64,000 bases of DNA from the NCBI GenBank assembly GCA_028583405.1, contig CM053259.1, forward strand, positions 15,924,594 through 15,988,593. The letters run 5' to 3'. A program made the translations under genes and the position numbers. The stretch comes from Pogonophryne albipinna (lineage: Eukaryota; Chordata; Actinopteri; Perciformes; Artedidraconidae). Positions 55,830 through 64,000 of the stretch are shown here, in pieces; the first letter of the stretch is position 1; each line of letters opens with the position of its first letter. The notes under the pieces are model-generated. The model was not told the origin of the DNA. It worked only from the letters and a program-made list of their open reading frames with translations, and did no database searches.

Positions 55830-56706
55830 CAGTGGTGGAATGGGACTAAAAATCATCCCGGGACTCTCGACCGGCCCACTTCGGTACCGCTAGTAAATTG
55901 TCAACGGGGGGAGTGGGGGATGTCAGGGGCGGCGGGTGCTGTAGGCTAGGGAAGGCTGCCTTCCCAAATATTTGTGTCACTGCATTCTGGTAAAATACAA
56001 ATATAATGTATAATGTCTGTGTCTTTGACATTAGCGCTGCTAGCCACCTGTGCCCTGTACTACGAAGCCAGTTCAACATACCCTGGATATGTTTGAGTAA
56101 CAAACAAACTAACAACAACAAACTAACAAACGAGATCTCGCTAAGCGGTCCTGACGCTGGTTATCAACTCGGTAAATCAAGCCAGGGTTTCTCTCACCAG
56201 CTGAGAGCGCGTTCACGTCTAAGACACGAGTGGATCTGACTTTAATTACATTTGACTTGAGTGTTTCGTCAACATAATGTGTTGCTGAAAATAATACTTC
56301 TGCATACAGTATGTGACACTGTAAGTGTTGCACGGCCAGATACGGCTGGAGAAGCTGACTCAGATAAGGAAATATATGATATATTATGATATTATATGAT
56401 CGATGATCTGATTGATGATGTAATATGAATGATAAGTGCGACACGTCGGCGTCTTCTCTGCATACGGCAGTTTAAACTGTATTTCCTTTATCCTGTAATA
56501 TAACTTGAGAGATTTAAACTCCGCACACTGAGTTGATCTCTTTTCTATAGATGCCGGAGGCGGGCAGCGTCAGGTAAAAAAAGTTATTTAGCCTTCCCAA
56601 ACCTGAGCCTCACACGCCGCCTATGGGGATGTACTAGTGACTTATCCGACCGGCCCACTTCGGTACCGGCCCATCGGGATTCGTCCCGATGGCCAGTCCG
56701 CCACTG
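55830..56706. mobile_element. hAT-type element with CAGTGGTGGA ends
   Basis: Ends CAGTGGTGGAATGGG and CCAGTCCGCCACTG; CGGCCCACTTCGGTACCG recurs just inside both ends. The flanks CATGTAGC and CACCCAGC agree in only 5 of 8 positions, so the duplication is old or the limits are slightly off. Non-coding interior with further repeat pieces (for example TGTACTACGAAGCC at 56056). Confidence 0.5.
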
Positions 56707-57769
56707 CACCCAGCCCACGTAAACTGTCAACGGGGGGAGCCTCGCTGCGGGGAAACGGTGGACCTAGTGTCCCGATTGGAGTGGGAATAATAATAATAAT
56801 AATAATATTAATCCATTAATTTCCCCAACATTGTGGTAAAAAAAAACACACGTTTAATCCATGTTGGTGTACTACAACTACAAAAAGCATCGGTTTGTTT
56901 TCTCATCAGGAAATGCAGACCGGCTCAAACAAACGATTTTTAATCATCATTCTCACGATCATTTAATGTATCATATGTTCGCCGACAGTGGCGGATTTAG
57001 GATTGTAGGAGATCCGGGGCTTAGCCCAGGAGTTGTTGGGGGGGGGGGGGTGCAGGGGTACAGTGCTATTTTGTATAAGTGGGGGGTGGACCGAACATCC
57101 TTTAGGGGGGTCGTCGCCTCCTCTGTGGGGGTCCGGGGGCATGCTCCCCCGGGAAGATTTTTTTTTAAATATTGAAGTTGAAAGCATCAATCTGGTGCAC
57201 TTTGTGAGCAACATTAACCCTACCTTAATAACACCTTAAAGCGGACAAAAGGCACTGGAGAACACTCATTAACACCCTTTAATGAAGCAAACTAATGCCT
57301 TAACTCACTCAAACAGTCGTTTACTTATTAAGGTGAAACGAATGTGCGTAGAGTTTTAAAGGATGCGGATAGTCTCACCTTGATTCTGGCGCATTGCTTA
57401 TCGTTTTATAGATCTATTCTCATCCACCATCTTTGTTTGTGACGTAAAAAATGTGTAAGAGTCACGTTTCTGAATCGGACACTCTGATGCAGTCACAGCC
57501 AATCGGAGTCTGATTCAGAGGGTTGCCTGTCAGTTCCGTTGTTATGTGTACTGAAACGAGAGCCGGTATAATTCCACGCGCGAAAACAAAATAAAAAATG
57601 GAATACGTTATTTTAGTGTCTTAAAAGTAGACTGAGGTATGAAGGGTTAACGTTACATCTTAGGATAATTTTTAGTCATGTTCTGTATACATACTAACAT
57701 AAGGGTATACTTAGTGTGGTTACTCCATGTTTACTAGCTATAACATTAACGTCACATCACTCTTTTTAA
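56707..57769. repeat. Repeat fragments
   Basis: It holds an ATA microsatellite near 56788 and a hAT-type start at 56986 (CAGTGGCGGATTTAGG) with the G-run and GGTCCGGGGGCATGC block shared with 23640-23730. Moderately AT-rich sequence follows. No gene found. Confidence 0.45.
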
Positions 57770-57919
57770 CTTGAATAATGTACTTCATTTGAATGTAATA
57801 ATTAAGTTGATTGTTGTTTGTGGAAGCTCCAGTGAATGACTGTTTTAAACATCACTTTAAATGGAGGATTTAAAGTTGAAATCTTCCATTTAGGCCCCGC
57901 CCACTCGATCGGTATCGGC
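57770..57919. repeat. Reversed fragment of element F family
   Basis: Complement of about 36222-36382 in element F, including GGCCCCGCCCACTCGATCGG. It breaks off at the 33-bp array. Confidence 0.8.
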
Positions 57920-58150
57920 TTCTTGTACTTGAGTAAAAGTAGAGGTACTCAGATCTTGTTCTTGAGTAAAAGTAGAAGTACTCAGATCTTGTACTTGAGT
58001 AAAAGTAGAAGTACTCAGATCTTGTACTTGAGTAAAAGTAGAAGTACTCAGATCTTGTACTTGAGTAAAAGTAGAAGTACTCAGATCTTGTACTTGAGTA
58101 AAAGTAGAAGTACTCAGATCTTGTACTTTAGTCAAAGTAGAAGTACCAGA
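57920..58150. repeat. 33-bp tandem repeat, about 7 units
   Basis: The unit starts TCTTGTACTTGAGTAAAAGT and continues AGAAGTACTCAGA. Because 33 is a multiple of three, both strands stay open and give 11-residue repeats (LSKSRSTQILY on +, VQDLSTSTFTQ on -). No sign of selection as protein. It belongs to a dispersed fish repeat also seen at 49505-49724. Confidence 0.9.
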
Positions 58151-59320
58151 GTGTAGGAATACTCTGTTACAGTAAAAGTCCTGCATTCAAAATGTTCCTC
58201 AAGTGAAAGTAGAAAAGTATTCTCATCAAAATATAGTGAAAGTAGCGACAGTAAAAGTAGTCATTGTGCAGATTGGTCCATTTCAGAACAATATATATGA
58301 TATGTTTTATACTGATTGATCATGAAAGTGTTCTCAAAGCTGGTAAAGGTGCAGCTAGTTTGAATGACTTTGTATACTGCAGGGTAGCTTGTGGATTTAC
58401 TCCAGGTGGAACTAAAGTCTGATTTAAGTGTTGATTACATTTCACATAATTAATCCAAATCTTTAAAGTTACTAAAGGTTTTAAATACATGTAGTGGAGT
58501 AAAAGTGGCTACGCTTTAAACTCTAAAATATAGTTACAGAAAGACAGACAGACAGACATCGAGATAGAAAGACATCGAGACAGACATATACATAGAAAGA
58601 CAGACATACGGACAGGCTGTCTTCTGTACTTGTATGTATGAATATAATAATATACGTATATTTGTAACGCAGTCTAAAGGCAAAGACGTAGAACCTTTAT
58701 TTTGAAGAGTACAGCGCAAGCATAGGGCACACTAGCCAATCAGAAGCAAGGAGGCGCTGGAGACACACCCACTTATGGAAACGAAACATTGAGTGGTATA
58801 CTTGTTTTAACAGTAAGAACAGAAAAACGAAAAAACGAGCTGAATTTCCGTTTTTTCGTTTTGGGGCAAAATTGAAAAACAAAAAAACGACCCGTTTCTG
58901 CTTTTTTTTTTTTTTCAATTAGAACGAAAAAACAAACTGTTAAAACATACCTTCGTCGTTAGCCTATAGATAATGCTTTTCTAAAATAATAATGTTAATT
59001 GTGTGAATTTAATCTGTCGATATAATTGTGTTTGTCAGGAAAGGATTACATGTCAATTTTTGTTAGTATTATGTATTTTAAAACGTTAAAAAAAAAAAAC
59101 TAAACCAACAAAAACTAAACTAAATAGTTTCCCCTTCTTAATCACAAAAAAACGGCATCTTTTGTTTGGCCAGAAATTACAGTCAAGTTTATTTATAGAG
59201 CATGTTTAAAACATTTTTTTTATCTGTGACCAAATGTTTACAAAGCGATGACATAAAACAGGAATGATGAGATGGTTTCAATTCCGATTTCATATTTAAA
59301 AAATACGCGCATGACAGAGG
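58151..59320. other. Repeat-rich intergenic stretch
   Basis: It has the continuation of the AAAGTAGAAGTA repeat to about 58530, a GACA microsatellite at 58540-58610, and an A/T-rich inverted stretch at 58790-58950 with AACAGTAAGAAC and GAACGAAAAAAC words. No gene found. Confidence 0.45.
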
Positions 59321-59354
59321 TTAACCCTCCGGTATCATTCGATTGGACTACGCA

Positions 59355-60110
59355 AATTAGTCATTCGAGACAAAAATGTCCACTGCAAAAGACTTTGATA
59401 ACAACATTATATTAAAAGGTTTTTTTCACAACTTTTTTGGGTTCAATCTTTAAAGCAACTTCCGCCCTAATAGAAAATACTAAAAATGTAATCATTTTCA
59501 GGATTTTAACCCTTTAAATGCCATTTTGAAAACATGAAACTGCTGTTTTTTTTCATGATGAAAACAGAGAAAATGAGTTATTTTCCCAGAAATACATATC
59601 TGGGGACTGGCTCTTTTTTTTTTATAACAGTCTGGGATATGTCAAAGATTAGCAACAAAATTGATTTTTTTGCATTATTAGTTTTTGCACAAAATCAGAT
59701 TGAACAAGAAAGTTACAAATTAGTCATTCGGGACAAAAATGTCCACTTCCAAAAACTGCTCTAAAATGACAACAGATTAATATTTTTTTAAACTTTTTGG
59801 GGTTAAATCTTTCAATCAACTTCAGTCCTGATCAAAAATACCAAATGTTAAATTATGTTCAGGATTTTAACCCTTGAACTGCCAGTTTGAAAACATGAAT
59901 TTGCGTTTTCTATGAAAAACATGCACAAAAAGGCAGTTATTTTCCATATAATTAATGTTGGGGGGGGTCGGCTTTTTTTTTTTTTATCACAGTCTTGGAT
60001 TTGTCAAAGATTAGCAACAACATTGATTTTGGTGGATAATTAGTTTTTGCACAGAATCAGATTAAACAAAAAAGTCACACATTAGCCACTCGTGTCCCGT
60101 CCACTGCCAT
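59355..60110. repeat. Two and a part ~363-bp tandem units in the piggyBac 3' region
   Basis: TAGTCATTCGxGACAAAAATG starts near 59358 and 59721, and a truncated third start (TAGCCACTCG) is at 60083. Each unit repeats CAGGATTTTAACCC, TTGAAAACATGAA, GTTATTTTCC and AGATTAGCAACAA. The repeats are diverged, so the duplication is not recent. Confidence 0.8.
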
Positions 60111-60505
60111 TATAACCACATATTTTGATCTCTCCGCCATATAATCATGCATTTTATAATGTCAGGGTTTTATATTGGAGGAAAATAGTTAAATGTGTCC
60201 CTTTTACTGTATATCACCAGATGTGACATTTTACCATTGAATTATATGACCTATAAAAACACTGAAGTAATACTATTTTCAACTTTCTCTGAAATCATTT
60301 TTAAATCAGCATCAGATGTATCAATGTCAACATTCATGAACAAATCAAATTGTCAAAACAGAACAATGATATGTATGAGTGTGTGTTGAATAAAATGAGA
60401 GATGGATGAAGATAGAGCAAGTATGTGTGTTAGAGAGGGAGTAAGATAGATGGAGATAACAAATAATGTGTGTGTGTGTATGTGCGTGCGAGAGAGAGAG
60501 AGAGA

Positions 60506-62283
60506 TCAGTTCATCCAGCAGAACCTGCAGCAGGGGATTTGGTGCTCTCTGCAGGTGAACTTTTCACACCTGATGCAAGTGGTTGCACTTTTCTTTTTTT
60601 TCCCAGTGCACATCCAGCACAGTCCCCTCTTTTTTGTGGAGCCGCTTGCGGTTGTGCCGGTGTCAGGGGCAGAGCCGCTTGCGATTGTGCCGGTGTCAGG
60701 GGCAGCTGCCGAGGCCTGTATGTCCGCCACTATGGTAACAGCAGCCGGTGTACGAGGTGGATGCTTTCTCCGCATGATTTTTGCAGACACCAGAGATCCC
60801 CCCAACTCCTCCAAGAAAAGCCTCCTCCTGAAGGACTTGGCTTGCTTCCAGGAGGGATCCACAGCAGTAAAAAGCACAAATGCATTGAAGGCAGAGACAT
60901 CTATCATGTTGTGGAAGAGGACCTGTGGCCACCGATGGGTCATCCTCCTGCAGCTGTAGGAGCCCACAACCTACAAAAGACCAATACAAAATTAATACAA
61001 ATATTCTTTTAAATTATTAACAACTGTATCATGTATTATTTATATACTGGTAATGCCTCCATACCTTGTCTAGGTTGTCGACAGCTCCCTTGCAGTGGTT
61101 GTAGTCTGCAATGATCACAAGTTTCCTTTTCTTCTCCTCTGTCACAGCTGGGTCCCTGTGTTTGCTGCTGAGGAGGAGCACGTTTCTCCCCCGTTTGGGA
61201 ATGTAGCTCACCGCTGTGGTGTTCTTGGTAAAACCAAAAAGAGAGGAGAGGGCAGCTCTCTGCCTCACCTGCAGGAGTTTGGATGGAAGCTCAGGCTTAT
61301 TTCTTCGGATGGTTCCGACAAGGGCCACTTTCCTCTTTAGTAGCTCCTGCACAAGTGCATATGACGTGAAAAAATTGTCACAAGTCACAGTGATCCCTTG
61401 GAGCCCCTCTGTCATTTCCAGGACGACACGCTTTCCCTGGCCCACCTCGGCAGCACTGCCAGCAGCTTTACCGGTGTAAATCTGGCACTTCCAGGCATAG
61501 GAGGTTTCAACGTCAGCAGTGATCCAGATTTTTAGCCCATACTTTGCTGGCTTGCTTTGTATGTATTGCCGGAATTTGCAGCGGCCTCTGAAGGGGACAA
61601 GCTGCTCATCCACACACACACACATCTTCACCAGGGTTGAAAAGCATCGGAAGGCGATGTGTCCACTTCTCCCAGAGAGAGCGGATGGGGGCAAGCTTGT
61701 CCTCTCTGTGACGGGAAGGTCTCATCAGCTTGTCGTCAAACCGGAGGGTGGTATTCATCAACCGGAATTTGGTGTGGGTCATTGTGGCACGGAAGATGGC
61801 ACGTCCACTGTGGTCATCCCAGAGGCTGCGGGTGGATTCGCCCTTCGATTTGTACACTCCAGCCAAAATCAGGAGACCGATGTATGCACGAATATCTGTA
61901 GCATCCACATCACTCCAGTTTGCCACCGAACGTCCCCCCTGCAAGTTTGTCATGTCGACAGCGGGAATGTAGCGCAGTGTGTCGTTGTTAGAGGGAGACC
62001 AGATTTCACCATTTTTTGATGTCCACCCAATGCCAGAATCTTCTGTTTCCTCTGCAGTTTCAGTGGAAGGGTCAGAAGAAGAAGGATCAGACTCCACTAC
62101 AAACTCCACATCACATTCTTCTTCTGAGGTTGTTTCTGATTCAGAAGAAGAGTCAAGCAGCTCGCTGGAGTTTGCCGGCTGCATCACCATATCCCTAGCT
62201 TCTTCCACAGAGAAGCGCCTCTTCATCTTACTCGCTTGTTGCGTATCACAGGAATGAAACGACCAGCCAGCCAAACTAGACAT
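60506..62283 (-). pseudogene. piggyBac transposase (frameshifted)
   Basis: Exon 1 is 62283-61075 and exon 2 is 60970-60506, with a 104-bp intron (donor GTATGG, acceptor TTTTGTAG). An acidic N-terminus leads to IRAYIGLLILAGVYKS; the DDE core has Asp in DEQLVPFRG (61608-61610), in TCDNFFTS and in YNHCKGAVDNLDK. A C-terminal cysteine-rich finger follows (CWMCTGK, CIRCEKFTCREH, CCRFC). Family knowledge: it excises and inserts at TTAA. A CA run (61611-61624) immediately before the first catalytic Asp has a length that breaks the frame, splitting the protein after FNPGEDVCV. Otherwise it is remarkably intact, so the lesion may be recent. Confidence 0.88.
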
Positions 62284-62290
62284 ATTTATG

Positions 62291-62976
62291 GATCTGGCTT
62301 TGCAGCCAGGTGTTCGCTTATTGACTTAGTGCATGTATGGCTGTGTTACGTCCCCACTAAAGTCTAGGGGACCTGGAGACAATAACGTACAACCAATAAT
62401 TTATGAAGGAGTCCGCGTAAAGGTTGACAAAAGGTTTATTCCTTCTAAACCTATCTGAACAGACTTTAACATATATACTCTTCGTGAGGAGGAGGAGGAG
62501 TCAAAGGATTGTGCCAAACAAAAGAAACAAGCATAACAAAACCAGGCCTATCTCTACATCTATCCTTTGAAACCAAAACTCAAACAAACACCCTCACTAA
62601 CTAAACTACGAAGAAGTTGACAAAACAATATACAGGGGTGGTAACAATCCGCTAACCTAGTGTGTCTAAACATTTGTTAGCTACATGGTGAGAAATGTAC
62701 AGGGTACCCCAGACTTACCTAACTCCTCCACCTCTCAACACACACTTTCAACAGGTTAGACAATATTAGGAAAATGAGTTATTAAACAAGGCAGTCAATT
62801 TCAGGGCTCCTCAAACAGCAACAGGCCCAGAGTGAGAGAGCGAGAAGACTTCCTGGGTGCCTCCTTTATGGTCGGCGCTGGCTGCTGATAGGCCAGCTGA
62901 GGGTGAGAGGATCCAATCAGACTCAGGTGCACAGGCAGATCCCAATCAGCTGCTGATTAGCTGTGCAGAAGACAGG
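62291..62976. other. Unassigned sequence, possibly an LTR
   Basis: From about 62343 (TGTTACGTCCCCACTAAAG) the sequence has the style of a retrotransposon LTR or untranslated region, but no second copy exists in the window. No gene found. Confidence 0.3.
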
Positions 62977-63285
62977 GGCCCTTTCTCATTTCTCTAACTC
63001 CCCTCCTCGACTCCCCTCCTCGACTCCTATCCTCGATACTTAGTCCCGCCCACAGGAGATGTGAGCCGAGGAGCCGAGGAGGGGAACCGAGGAGAGAGGA
63101 GGGGAAGCAGCAGGCGGTTAGAGAAATGAGAACTCCTCTCCTCTGAGCGGTCATTTTAAAGAGACGTCCATTAATGATGACAGGAGGCACAGCAGCCCTC
63201 TGTCTGATGGACAGATGTGTTCATGACCACTTTGATTCATTCACAGTGCGGAATAATGAGACAATAACAGGCTACAGATGCGGGG

Positions 63286-63317
<32 letters not shown>

Positions 63318-64000
63318 GTATATATTTATATACATATATATACAATTTCAGAATCAAACAGAGCACTCTCATATTAACGTAACACTATCAGAGACTGGAT
63401 ATATCCCCCCCCCCCCTCTCTGTTGTCGCTACAATGAGGAAAATAAATGACGGACCAAAAGTTTTATTTACAAGTATTAAAAGTAAGCAGAGGACACCAA
63501 ACCAACTGAGACCTGTCTGTCCGCTGCATCTACGCACACACTGTACCAAACACACACACGCACCTACAGCTAACAGCCTAACAGCCGTTGTGTATTTTAT
63601 TATGTGAAGCACTAAATGGTTTTAGAAAAATATGGACTCTTTGTTTGTAGATATCTACTAAACTACAGCAAATAAAGAGAGTAGGCCTGTTATACTGAGT
63701 GATATATATTATACACACTGCTCTGCTTTCTGCACGGACATCACAGCTGTTCTCTCTGGAAACATCGCGTCGCGATGAGAGCAGTTAATAAAATAATATC
63801 CAGGGGATGCATGCAGAGCTGTCATTGGCTGAGATAAGTCCGGCCGTGCGTCACGACTCTTTGAAACATCTCTGTTGCCGGAAATGCATCCACGAAGGAG
63901 CCGTGGAGGACCGTGGAGGACCCATCAGTGTATCCTCGGTTAGAGCTCCTCCAGAGAGCCTCCTCGATGCTCGATGCTCGGTCCTCGAAGTGCATTTAGA
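62977..64000. mobile_element. Element A, copy 2 (runs off the window)
   Basis: It starts GGCCCTTTCTCATTTC and follows 6041-7157 base for base with few differences: an extra GGAGAGAGGAG near 63095, a longer TA microsatellite at 63290-63320 and a shorter C-run. The right end would lie about 90 bp beyond the window. Confidence 0.88.

Larger units (their letters stand above)
59325..62290 (-). mobile_element. piggyBac-type DNA transposon
   Basis: The left end (3' end of the gene strand) is TTAA followed by CCCTCCGGTATC at 59321-59336. It contains a spliced piggyBac transposase on - and a 363-bp tandem repeat. The opposite terminus, expected to read GGAGGG then TTAA, is not found after 62283, so that end is lost or replaced. 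Confidence 0.8.

Noticed and set aside
57836..58156. Repeat protein on + or -
   Set aside because: Explained by the 33-bp unit length; both strands are equally open and no start or promoter context is apparent.
60470..61012. Open frames of 169 and 180 codons on + across the piggyBac 3' exon
   Set aside because: Antisense to the clearly recognisable transposase finger and intron; composition follows the coding strand.
1..64000. CRISPR arrays, tRNA or rRNA genes, bacterial operons
   Set aside because: No regularly spaced repeats with unique spacers, no cloverleaf or rRNA-like sequence was seen, and all recognisable genes are spliced or are eukaryotic transposon genes.

Overview
The window looks like nuclear DNA of a ray-finned fish, most likely a percomorph teleost. 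The evidence is the density of young and old DNA transposons (hAT, PIF/Harbinger-like, piggyBac, IS4EU-type), BEL/Pao retrotransposons and L2-type LINE tails, together with spliced vertebrate genes. Nothing prokaryotic is present: I see no operons, no CRISPR array and no rRNA or tRNA gene. Genuine host coding sequence is a small minority of the 64 kb.

Layout. 1-5.6 kb: a degenerate two-gene DNA transposon with convergent genes, a THAP-domain DDE transposase on + and a SWIM/YqaJ nuclease on -. 5.6-21.6 kb: two copies of a non-coding repeat family (called C here). Copy 1 is split by element A; copy 2 is split by a young BEL/Pao retrotransposon (BEL-1, 12611-20045) and by element D. Two hAT/Harbinger-type elements lie between the copies, and a further hAT sits in the BEL-1 5' LTR. 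21.6-27.2 kb: hAT elements and a LINE reverse-transcriptase tail.

27.2-41.9 kb: the only gene that looks intact, a SETDB1-like gene on +. Its eight coding exons join in phase to 467 codons plus stop, covering the SETDB1 N-terminal region and triple Tudor module and then stopping, with no MBD or SET domain seen. Its 8.6 kb intron 6 is almost wholly nested transposons, each delimited by an 8-bp or TTA target duplication.

42.5-55.1 kb: an old BEL/Pao element on - (BEL-2; LTRs 42479-42865 and 54761-55122, 5-bp duplication ACCTT). Between its protease and 3' LTR it carries an intron-less, broken copy of the cellular gene TMA16 in the same sense, in place of the rest of pol. Its gag is split by a ~5.5 kb candidate DNA transposon (U, 48392-53901) with terminal inverted repeats, clustered subterminal repeats and a protein family I cannot name. 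U is itself interrupted by a TTAA-flanked element containing a first exon of an asteroid-homolog (ASTE1-like) gene, by a small MITE and by an L2 LINE. A separate hAT interrupts gag and contains a 343-bp near-perfect palindrome.

55.1-64 kb: fragments of several repeats, a 33-bp tandem array, a piggyBac element with a broken transposase on -, and a second copy of element A that runs off the end.

Boundaries supported by target duplications or by empty/filled site comparison are certain to within a few bases. Family names, the identities of SETDB1, TMA16 and ASTE1, and all functional statements rest on motif recognition by eye and need alignment to confirm.
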